The notes under the pieces: generated by a model | Database searches by the model: none | The model's input: the letters and a program-made list of their open reading frames with translations, nothing else | Told to the model about the DNA's origin: nothing | Source of the DNA: Amanita rubescens | Taxonomy: Eukaryota > Basidiomycota > Agaricomycetes > Agaricales > Amanitaceae | Direction of reading: 5' to 3' | Length of the DNA: 27,437 nt | NCBI GenBank assembly: GCA_015039365.1 | Contig: WION01000627.1 | Location: forward strand, 1-27,437 | Translations under genes and position numbers: made by a program | Shown: positions 19,768-27,437 of the stretch, in pieces | How the letters are laid out: each line of letters opens with the position of its first letter | Numbering within the stretch: position 1 is the stretch's first letter

Positions 19768-20780
19768 TTACAAACTGGCCAAGGATCGGTACCCTAGCCT
19801 CCGAAAAACTTTATGTACAACAAAGATCGTAATCCCGATACAAGCGCCAGCAATCCCTATTGTAATCATACCTCCGTACATCTGAGCAGAATTCCCCGTA
19901 TCCAATGGCTCATTATCCGCCGTGGTATCGATCGTTGTCGTAGACGCATCCATGGGAGTTCCCACAGGGGTCCGAGACCCCGGATGCATTGAAGAACTGG
20001 AAGGGGATAATGTCGAGGGAGATACGGCGTGTGCGCTCCCATTTGGACTGCTAAGATCCGGAGTTGCTCTAGCTTTGAGTTCGTTCATCATCTCAACCTG
20101 GCGAGATGCAAGCTTCGCGACGGTTTCCCGGAGGATGATATCAGATTGAAGCTAGCAGATACACCCCTTGTCAAGGCATGTTTGATTATATGATGAAAGG
20201 TACTAACACCAAAAACCCGCATAGACTGTCGCAACTTCTCCCTGTACTCCTGTGTCCTTTCTGCATCTACGCCGGAGCGCAACATGGAGATCAAGAAATT
20301 TCGAGATGCGCCTATTTCCGCAAACATCTGAATCGAGGTTAAGGTTCTATAGATATCATCGTTTGGTTCAGAAAGCATGACGATGAAGCGACATGGTACC
20401 TGACAAGTTGATTAAGATTTTCAATCAGATCCGTTGGCATGTCTTCCGCACTCGAAATATCCTTGTGTGCGCAGGTTATCACATAAACAAGCTCGCATGA
20501 ATCATCTGCGAGTGCTTTCAATCCATTTTTATTGCGTCTTGCTTTCTGGACCCACCGTAAGTTTTGTTACTGAACAGGAGCAACTGCAACTGACCTGCAC
20601 TGCTCCGACAATGTTTATCGCAATCCCGGCGGCAGTGGATAATAATGGGATAGGAATTTTGGATGCATCTCTGAGCGTCGACAATACGATCAAGGATATG
20701 TCCAACGTGACATCGACCACTTCGGAGTCTGGACCAGAATTACTAATGGAGGTCTCAAAGCGTTGCCGGCTCTTCCGCAT
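19768..20780 (-). CDS. Copy F: HeLo/MLKL-NTD-like bundle with C-terminal membrane anchor, 284 aa
   Basis: Minus-strand exons 20595-20780, 20400-20545 (146 nt), 20208-20346 (139 nt) and 19768-20151; phases 0, 2, 0. Core: IVLSTLRDASKIPIPLLSTA and INIVGAVQ; KARRNKNGLKALADDSCELV; SIQMFAEIGASRNFLISML; REKLRQSMRVFG; LQSDIILRETVAKLASRQVE. A Ser/Thr/Pro-rich linker of about 70 residues leads to one membrane helix (about residues 250-270, MITIGIAGACIGITIFVV) followed by a basic end (HKVFRRLGYR). With the positive charges last, a tail-anchored topology with the bundle in the cytosol is likely. Function as a membrane-acting cell-death-type protein is inferred from the fold resemblance. A TATAAATAG box lies at 20891-20899. 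The gene is intact and convergent with copy E. Confidence 0.87.
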
Positions 20781-20890
20781 GGGAGAGGAAGAAACAAGGC
20801 TGGAGAGTTCGTTACAGCGAATTTCGTATGGGTATTACTTCTGTCGCGGGGGGGAGGGCCGAGGTTATAAGTGACACTCGGGCAGGGCAT

Positions 20891-20899
20891 CTATTTATA
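20891..20899 (-). promoter_or_regulatory. TATA box of copy F
   Basis: TATAAATAG on the minus strand, 111 bases before the copy F start codon, a normal distance for a fungal core promoter. Confidence 0.5.
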
Positions 20900-23424
20900 G
20901 GTTATTGAAAATCGCAACAGAAATCCCCTGCCTTTTTAGGTATTGACTCTACAGCATTCTTACTAAACCTAGTACTGGCGGTTCACAATCCATGAATTCG
21001 CACATTCCGGTTGCTTAACATGCTGCATCAGCCACAACAGTATAGGTGCAAGCCTGCACCTCTACCTCAAGCCTGGTCCAGCTGGCGCAGTGGCGGATTG
21101 ATACTCCCAGCCCAGCAAGAGCCGACGTGCAAGTCAATTTGTTTCCTTGTTGAGCATGGGTATGAATGGGTCAAAGCGACGAGGAACCGAGAGCAGTTTG
21201 GCCCTGGCGGAAATGGTTCATTGAGACGCGCGCCAAATGGGAGGATGCTAAATTAAGTTCCTTAAGTGTCGGAGTACTTGAAAGAGTTTCCTGATAAGAT
21301 AAGATAGGTGATGTTCTCGCCGTCGAGGGGCAATATGATATGCTATTGAGATAATACATGTGCATAATTCGACGACGTAGTGCCCATCGTCATTACGTGC
21401 TAGTCCATTGAATACACAAGTTACTCCTCCTTTTGTAAATCTCCACCACCACATCCAAAACCGTGACAAACGGACCATTCGATGATCTCACTCCCAGGTG
21501 TCTAAACTGGGAACTAGGATCATCAATCTCCCGCTCGCTAGCTTAGTGACATCGAATACCGCAGAACTCGGCAGCTCCCGTAACATATTCCGCCAAATAA
21601 TTTTGGAGCGGAAACCTATTGAAGAAACGAAAGTAAGAGAGGCAGGCAGTGCGATCACAAATAAACATACGGCCTGGCGGGATGTTTGTCCCGGTTCGCC
21701 ACTCATGCCAGAATTGCTTACCTGGGAGGAAACGGTGTAAAAAGACGTGCTTGGAACGATGATGGACGCTTATATCTACCCGTTGACTGGAGCGTGGTGG
21801 GGCATCGGTAATGTAAACGTTAGTGTCGGCAGACGTGACACGAGCTCTTTGCATGCTGATAACCTGAATGGCTATTCAGTATGAACAGCGTGCAAAGTAC
21901 ACTGAACTTACCGTAAGAAGGAAGCGGGGGGGAGTGGTAGTAGAGGAACGAGCAAGGACCTAGACGAGGTGATGACCTTCCTGCCCTCGAAATGCTCTCC
22001 TTCACGCTGACCGACAGTCCCATTCGAGCCACGTTCTATACAATAGAAAGTCACCATTTCAAGTCTTCACGCTATAGATATCGGTAAATGTCAATTAGGG
22101 AAAGGGAGCCACGCAGAAACCAAATTCGTCATGCCGCGCTGCTCCGGCGATAACATGCCACGCACCTGCACCCTTTCCCATATCGCAGATCTGACTCGCG
22201 CTCAGCGTACCACAGTAACGGTACTGCGTGAATAACGGCTACTTGACGAACCAAGGGAATTAGTAGAATGGCGGTTTTGGTGGTAGTCGGAGCTAGGGGC
22301 GACGCGCAATTTTCTTGATGCGCCACTCCGTACTCAGCAATGGACGACAGCTATGGCAATGAATAATGACTTACAGTGTTCTTCGCCACTAATGTCGCGT
22401 CCGACTCGAGTCCTTGTCAAACCTCGCCTTTCCAGCGGACAAGCCGTACATCGGGTTGAAGATAGTCCGATGCATGACGAGCGGGTCGGATCTGTTTAGA
22501 ATTATCACTGATAGGCCAAAACTATGTATGCATAGGACCCTTTTTCCATACCTACAGATGTATGCCGATTTCTACCATTTGAAGCAGTACAGCTTTTGTT
22601 TTGCCTAAACGAAAAATTGTTGCTTATGCAGGTTGATTATAGCTAAAACTTGTAGTTTGGAGTTCCTGTACCGCATATTCTTGGGATACAAGGTTGTCGA
22701 TTTCGCTTCTTGTTCAACAAATACGAAAATGAAAAAGGAAAATCGAATGTCACGGGCTGATCTTTGCGTGACAACCAACATTTCGCGGTAGATACAATAC
22801 GCTTCTTTGCTAACGAGGTATTTACATGTATTGAAAGATCAAAGGTCCTATGCGCCCCTAATTGTCCGGTGGCTAGTCCCAAGAAGCTGCGGAGCCAGTT
22901 TAGTCAGAGGGCCTGAGCCCCAGTGCTGTAAATACGGTCAAGACGTCAATAAGCAGATTCCACAGCGAAACAAGAGCTTTACCGTTACAACGGACCGGAA
23001 TAAGACAAGGTGACACAAGAAGAAAGAGTCCCTGTATGAAGCTGAGCGGTTGGCCTCTTAACGACTTTGACAACTGCACGTCTCCTCGTCGCGATTGTGC
23101 GGATTTTGAGTCGAGCACAAACAGTGTTCGAAATCCTATCCCCGCTGTCCTTTATATGAAAACATGCGAACGTGTCAATCAAAGACTGGCTTACGCGCTC
23201 ATACGCAAGAATATACCCCATCAGCGCCCGTCGTTCCCCATATGTCACGAGTCTAGCCGACTCGTCGGCATCAACCCTCCGGTTCCGCGGTCTTCACTTG
23301 AATCTGTTATTGTCTAGTCAGGTGAACCTACTAATATGGTCAATACGTACAAGAAATAGGCTGGCTCTCAGCTCAACAGCAGAACTTCGATCATTTGCGT
23401 GCCTGTCCCGGCGTAATTCAGGCA
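20900..23424. other. Stretch without a confident gene between copies F and G
   Basis: Several minus-strand frames look partly protein-like (21488-21706; 21820-22032 with a GTAAGT donor; 22129-22326), but no consistent joined model or family emerged. On the plus strand 21543-21620 codes AELGSSRNIF, which resembles the family exon 3 (AEIGASRNFL in copy F), but no flanking exons are found. Confidence 0.35.
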
Positions 23425-23706
23425 TTACTGATATTCCTGGTCACATGTGGACGCTTTGAATCCGCTTCTATCGCATTTTGCGTTCTGTGACAATGTGAAT
23501 TTGATTGCGCAATGAGCTACCGCAACTAACCTGTGTGGCTTCAATAATGTTAACCTCAATCCTGGCGGCGGCAGATGAAAAGGGGTTAGGCGAGATTCTG
23601 GATGCATCTTTGAGTGTTGTTAGAACAATCGAGGATAAATCCAACGTACCAGCGAGACGTCGACTGCTTCCGACGAGTTTGATTCGGCAGAGTCCGGGGT
23701 TGTCAT
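23425..23706 (-). pseudogene. Copy G: decayed family copy, exon 1 and start of exon 2 only
   Basis: On the minus strand an ATG at 23706 opens MTTPDSAESNSSEAVDVSL, like the copy H start, then the frame shifts and continues in another frame with SSIVLTTLKDASRISPNPFS up to a GTTAGT donor after 23531. Exon 1 is 176 nt, not a multiple of three, confirming the shift. After the acceptor at 23485 exon 2 starts NAKCDRSGFKA (compare KARRNKNGLKA), loses similarity within about 15 codons and hits a stop. Exons 3 and 4 are absent. Confidence 0.75.
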
Positions 23707-24640
23707 TGGGTTTCCTGGGAGAAGAGAACGAGTTTGAGAGATGTTTTTTTTTGTGATCAAAGTGACATCGGGGCGCGCAAGAGCCACGTCCAAGGGGGCG
23801 ATACCTCGTACAAGTAGCAGGCCGTTGCGTTGAAGCGAGCATTACATAATACGTTCCTGGATCGCACGTGTCAGGCCAAACGGTCATCCTCATCACGATC
23901 GAAATCGCTCAAGTCTGGCTTCTCATCAGACTCCCCGTCTTCTCATTCCTTCAGTGTAGCATTCTCCGCTAAATCACCCATCACGAATGACTGGAGTCGG
24001 GGAAAGGGATTAGGAACATTGGAGATACAATGACGACGTGCCACGTTCATTGTGCGCGCGGTTTTGGTGCCTTTGGGAAAGAAGTCAGTTTGAATATCGC
24101 ATGTTTTCACGCCATACTCAAGTAATTTCTAGCACGATATAAGCAGCTGGTCACGCCTTGGACCCCATTCATCAAGCATGGCCGTCTCTCATACTACTTG
24201 ATAACACCCCTGCTCTTCCTTTCATGTTCAATTTGCCTTACGGTTTCAACGTCCACTACGAAGATCCTCACACGATGGCAGGTAATTACTAAGTTGTGGT
24301 GAGTGAATTTCGTCGTCATTTCCTTTGCGCTATTATCCGTTGTTTAGGCTCCTATATCCACGCATCATCTTCTGCCAACGTGATGAACCAATGTTGTCAT
24401 CTAATCTAAAGTTTATATTGTAAGTCCTGTAATGCTGCGGCTACGTGATCTCGGCGCGATTCCGATCAGATATCTGCCCGCGTATAGCGTGGACATAACC
24501 TTGTTTATGAATAGACTAGAGCAATGGGTACACCGGCGTACAGTGTCTATTGGCATAGTGGTGAAATGTGCATATGCTTTCCCGCCCTCCCAACCTCTCC
24601 GTCAAAGTTGCCGTAGTATCGGGCTGGAACACCTAGAAAC
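23707..24640. other. Spacer between copies G and H
   Basis: No confident gene. On the minus strand 23875-24030 codes an acidic stretch (DEKPDLSDFDRDEDD) with an in-frame stop before it, possibly a relic of some gene's acidic C-terminus. Not assigned. Confidence 0.3.
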
Positions 24641-25585
24641 CTATTCATCCATGATAAACCGTACGTACAGCGAAATCATAATCCCGACACATGTAATACC
24701 AATCACAGCTACCTTTCCTGCCTTCAAAACATTGTCTGTCATCACGGTATTGGTCGTTGATCTCTGTATCACTTCAGGATTCTCTGGAACAGCCATTGGT
24801 TCAACCCAAGTCCGGGGGTTGACCGAGGTACCGGTTAGCAATCGCTTAGTGTCTTCGCTCTCGCTTTGAATGCTAGGAACTATTTGCGCTCGATTTTGAA
24901 GTTTGTTTATCATCTCGTTTTGGCGAGAAGCTAGTTTTGCAACGGTCTCGCGGAGGATGATATCAGATTGAAGCTGTGGTAAATGATACATCAAGGTGGG
25001 TTCCATTATGTGAATGGGAAGAACACTGACGCCGAAAACTCGCATTGATTGCTGCAGTTTCTCCCTGTATTCCCGAATCTTATCCGCATCTACCCCAGAA
25101 CGGAAAATGGCTTGAAAGTAATTCCTCAATGCGCCTCTCTCTGCAAATATTTTGATAGAGGTGAGGGTGCTAAGAACGTCGATGATGATGATTTTTTTTT
25201 GATGACCTGGATGCTGAAGGAACATACTCGACGAGCTGTTGAAGATTCTTTGTCAAATCGTCCGGCGTGTCGTCCCTGTGAGCAAGGATAACCACATAGA
25301 CGAGTTCACACGAATCCTCTGCAAGCTTCTTGAATCCCCTTTTATTCCGTCTAGCTTTCTATATTCACCGTGAGCGCCATGAATAAATAAGCCGATAGGC
25401 TTTGGACAACTAACCTGCACAGTATCAACAATATCCACTGCCATCGCAGCAGCGGCCCACAGTAATGGAATCGGCGTAATTTTAGATACATCTCGAAGTG
25501 TCGTTAACATGATTGAGGATACATCCAACGAGGTATCAACTGCCTCAGAGAGGACTGGCGCATAAGTTCTGGTGACTCTTGTCAT
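24641..25585 (-). CDS. Copy H: HeLo/MLKL-NTD-like bundle with C-terminal membrane anchor, 257 aa
   Basis: Minus-strand exons 25415-25585, 25228-25358 (131 nt, five codons shorter than usual), 25031-25169 (139 nt) and 24641-24973; phases 0, 2, 0. Core: IMLTTLRDVSKITPIPLLWA and VDIVDTVQ; KARRNKRGFKKLAEDSCELV; SIKIFAERGALRNYFQAIF; REKLQQSMRVFG; LQSDIILRETVAKLASRQNE. A polar linker of about 60 residues is followed by a single membrane helix near the end (about 235-254, VAVIGITCVGIMISLYV) and a very short tail (RFIMDE). It looks like a tail-anchored protein with a cytosolic bundle; the role is inferred as for copy F. The missing codons in exon 2 fall in the loop before DDLTKNLQQLV. A TTTAAATA box lies 68-75 bases upstream. 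The gene is intact. Confidence 0.87.
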
Positions 25586-25652
25586 GGGGATGGATCCGTC
25601 GGTTGGAAATGGTGGAGGACACAGAGGCGATGAGAAAACGCACCTAGGAGGG

Positions 25653-25660
25653 TATTTAAA
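25653..25660 (-). promoter_or_regulatory. TATA-like box of copy H
   Basis: TTTAAATA on the minus strand, about 70 bases before the copy H start codon. Position and composition only. Confidence 0.35.
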
Positions 25661-25717
25661 CTAAACAGGTATCGGGTTAAATGTAGCACCAGCAATTCTC
25701 CCGGGATCTCTTATTAT

Positions 25718-26022
25718 CCCACAACAAGCCCAGAAGCGCAAGGACAGCCTAGCCAACCGCCTTCGGTCAATGCCTTGCGAGTGCAGGGTGTGAAAATCTT
25801 GTGAAAATCTGGGGTTACGTCACGGTAATGTGGCGTGTATCGCGGAATTAAACGGCGTTGGATCCTTCGTCAACTGGTGGTGCCCCTCCTCCACCTGGTA
25901 AATTTCCTGACAGTGTGGCGTCGTGGAACCTACTCGCGGTCAGCTGCGGTGATGGTAAAGTCACACTTTGGAAGGAGAACTTGAGAGGAATCTGGGAATG
26001 CGTCAGTGACATGAACGGTTGA
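25718..26022 (+). pseudogene. SEC13: Broken 3' part of SEC13 (COPII coat / nuclear pore WD40 protein)
   Basis: Sec13 is a WD40 propeller in the COPII coat and the nuclear pore scaffold. Plus-strand pieces in order: PTTSPEAQGQPSQPPSVNAL (25718-25777), ASAGCENLVKIWGY in another frame (to about 25818), then [20 protein letters not shown] and [28 protein letters not shown] ending in TGA at 26020. These match the last third of fungal Sec13, in particular [17 protein letters not shown]. The blade between the second and third pieces is missing, and so is the WRVSW.L.G segment before NLLAVS. There is one frame change and no upstream exons, so this is a non-functional fragment. It lies beside copy H and was probably brought in or left behind by rearrangement. 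Confidence 0.8.
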
Positions 26023-26274
26023 GGATCGCATAGACACCATTCTATATCCACTCGAAGGCAAATTTGGCTCGAGAATAATATATCTACCAGCTGCCCAATA
26101 TAATAATGGGACTTCAGAACACAGAACACGTAGAACACGATGTGATGTTCCCATGTCATTATAGTATCATTTTGAGTTGTTATCTCCTTCAGGTAGGCCC
26201 TTAATTGGTGGCGCAAACACCACTGAAAGATCAGGCAATCAGGTGTTATATGCAAACATGTACTACGAACTTGT

Positions 26275-26491
26275 CAAGTTTTAGAGTTCCTCGGTACCAG
26301 GGTATTCAGCTGTGGGCCGTGTGGCTGAGGGTGAGTGCTGGATATCCTCTGCCTGCAGTGGCTAGCCCATGAACTCATGCATAATGTGTTGGGCAAATCG
26401 TGTGACCTCGAAAGAAGTGGCCTGACTGGGGATTGAACCCAAGACCTCCTTGGACATATACCAGGTGCTCTAACCACTGAGCTACCAGGCC
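26275..26491 (-). mobile_element. tRNA-derived SINE-like element (tRNA-like head at 26419-26491)
   Basis: On the minus strand 73 bases fold as a tRNA: acceptor stem GGCCTGG/TCAGGCC (seven pairs with one G-T), D arm GCTC..GAGC, and T arm TTGGG-TTCAATC-CCCAG. The box A (TAGCTCAGTGGTTAGAGC) and box B (GGTTCAATCCC) promoter elements for RNA polymerase III are present. The anticodon stem has a C-A mismatch and the loop TATATGT lacks U33, so it is unlikely to be a working tRNA. About 140 bases of unrelated body follow and end near AACTCTAAAAC, giving the layout of a tRNA-derived SINE. The 3' border is uncertain and no target duplication was found. The ORF reading MVRAPGICPRRSWVQSPVRP is just the translation of the tRNA-like head. 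Confidence 0.6.
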
Positions 26492-26850
26492 TTGGTTCTA
26501 TACCAGACTTATAGTCAACATGTTGGGCTAGGCAAGCATGGCCTTTCCTTGCATTCCAACATAATGCATGTATTAGGAGTCAGGGATCCTAATCAAACCT
26601 TGGATTCCACTTAGTTTCTGTTGCTGACCTAATACACTGGCAGATAACAAACAGTGTCATGTTGGTCATCGATCACCGCACGTTGAACTGTACCACAATA
26701 CAATAAGCGCACTAGTATCTAAGTATATCATGTTCAAAGGGGTTTTGCCCCCGTACCTCGACCCAGGGAGACTTTTACAAGATAATCATGATTCATCAGA
26801 CTGAGCTTCAAGGTTGTTGACATCTGCTAAGTGCGTTGCCAGATGGATTT
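26492..26850. other. Stretch without a gene; contains an imperfect hairpin
   Basis: ATGTTGG (26520-26526) and CCAACAT (26556-26562) are complementary, with GCAAG/CTTGC inside them, forming an imperfect stem-loop. No coding sequence seen. Confidence 0.35.
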
Positions 26851-26856
26851 ATGCAC

Positions 26857-27135
26857 TCACCGATCACCAATCATAGGATGAAATGTCAGGCGATCTGGCT
26901 GGACCCTCAATGGCATCATCCCATAGTCCCAACAAGTAATGAAGGTATAAAGTAACGCGTAGGCAGGCGTAGGCACTGTTACATAATAGGTACCTGGATC
27001 TAGATGAAGCACGTGGAATGGTTGCAATTCAGGCAACGGCTTCTCATCAACTGAAATCCGAACGTGACAGTCTCTCGTACATTCTCCCTCACTCGGCTTC
27101 GCCGTTTGCGAGCCCACCGCAGTCAATGAAGCCAC
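26857..27135 (-). CDS. Possible hypothetical protein, about 92-96 aa
   Basis: Minus-strand frame from ATG at 27135: MASLTAVGSQTAKPSEGE, then CTRDCHVRISVDEKPLPELQ, PFHVLHLDPG and a more hydrophobic end. The frame stops at 26857. A GTGAGT donor (overlapping that stop) followed by an acceptor 34 bases on would end it a few residues later, so the C-terminus is uncertain. I do not recognise the family. Its start codon overlaps by ten bases the start of the plus-strand gene at 27126, so at least one of the two starts is probably wrong, or the real transcripts begin elsewhere. Confidence 0.4.
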   Translation of the reverse strand: MASLTAVGSQTAKPSEGECTRDCHVRISVDEKPLPELQPFHVLHLDPGTYYVTVPTPAYALLYTFITCWDYGMMPLRVQPDRLTFHPMIGDR

Positions 27136-27437
27136 CCATCAACAATGGCGCACGCAAGAAACTCTCGTTTTTTTCCTTCGCCGGCGCTCGCTCTCCCTCA
27201 AACACGGACTCGAACCCCAACCTTACCCCTGTTTTCGTCCTCAGAATACCGAGCAGGCGCCACCCGTGAGTGCGAGCACCGTGCTCCGCGGAAGCGAGAC
27301 AGACGACGAGTGGTACATACCATACAAGGGTCCTTACCAACTTCCTTCTTCCCCTCTTCCCCCGGTCATTTTCAGGGCCACCACCCCGCGCTAATTCCAC
27401 GTCGTCGTCGAACGTTCTGCCCGGGCGCTCTAAAGGT
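27126..27437 (+). CDS. 5' end of an unidentified gene, cut by the window edge
   Basis: Exon 1 (27126-27265) codes MKPPINNGARKKLSFFSFAG and continues Ser/Asn/Pro-rich to RIPSRRHP, ending at a strong GTGAGT donor in phase 2. Joining to an acceptor after catacaag (about 27330) keeps the frame open to the window end with a Ser/Pro-rich sequence (SGPPPRANSTSSSNVLPGRS). The other AG, at about 27375, leads straight to a stop. A basic, Ser-rich N-terminus without a signal peptide suggests a cytosolic or nuclear protein with a disordered start. No family is recognisable from this piece. It is transcribed away from the minus-strand ORF at 26857-27135. Confidence 0.5.

Noticed and set aside
21543..21620. 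Plus-strand AELGSSRNIF resembling the family exon 3 (AEIGASRNFL)
   Set aside because: The match is short, and neither the rest of exon 3 nor exons 2 or 4 are found nearby, so chance similarity is likely.
26274..26477. Minus-strand ORF starting MVRAPGICPRRSWVQ
   Set aside because: It is a translation of the tRNA-like head and body of the SINE-like element.
26419..26491. Functional tRNA gene (possible UAU anticodon)
   Set aside because: The anticodon stem has a mismatch, position 33 is not U, and an unrelated SINE-like body follows.
1..27437. CRISPR array, operon or bacterial mobile island
   Set aside because: No regularly spaced repeats were seen, and the spliced genes show the DNA is eukaryotic.

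Overview
The window reads as nuclear DNA of a filamentous basidiomycete, most likely an Agaricomycete. Genes are split by many 45-70 nt introns with GT..AG ends, there is a mitotic checkpoint gene of clear eukaryotic type (BUB3), and there are Copia-type, Tc1/mariner-like MITE and tRNA-derived repeat remnants. Assignment below class level is not possible from sequence alone.

Layout. 1-1071: 3' end of a Ty1/Copia retrotransposon (RNase H end, polypurine tract, probable 3' LTR). 1100-3200: two or three small hypothetical minus-strand genes, the best being a three-exon 129-aa gene at 2636-3167. 3226-3875: a nearly perfect 650-bp foldback MITE flanked by TA. 4431-5768: BUB3 on the minus strand, six exons, 355 aa. 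6742-25585: an accessory island made almost entirely of one gene family. 25718-26022: a broken piece of SEC13. 26275-26491: a tRNA-derived SINE-like element. 26850-27437: two divergent gene starts at the right edge.

The family island is the main content. I count six copies with an open, spliceable core (called A, B, C, D, F, H here), one damaged copy (E), two decayed fragments (G, J) and a fainter relic near 15.5 kb. Copies share one architecture: exon 1 ends in a ..(A/T)(V/I)Q stretch at a phase-0 donor, exon 2 is usually 146 nt, a phase-2 intron follows, exon 3 is usually exactly 139 nt, and exon 4 carries a variable tail. The conserved roughly 140 residues (motifs TLRDAS..P.PFLSAAAGIA...VQ / KARRNK.GFK.LADDSCELV / SIQ.FA.KGASRNFFKA / REKLQQSMRVFG / LQSDIILRETVAKLASRQ) look like the helical bundle of the HeLo / MLKL-N-terminal superfamily, which in fungi and animals acts on membranes in regulated cell death. 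That assignment is from pattern recognition, not from a search.

The tails differ by copy. F and H (and the broken E and J) end in a single C-terminal transmembrane helix. B and C end in a Gly/Asn-rich segment with a shared motif V-x-(V/M)-G-E-x-V-x-F-(A/S)-G-A-x-G-(F/I)-N-F-G, whose first half resembles the RHIM-type amyloid core. A and D have soluble Ser/Thr/Pro/Asn-rich tails. If the family assignment is right, the locus pairs membrane-anchored and amyloid-like versions of one cell-death-type bundle, with active gene birth and death. This combination is the best candidate for an undescribed system in the window.
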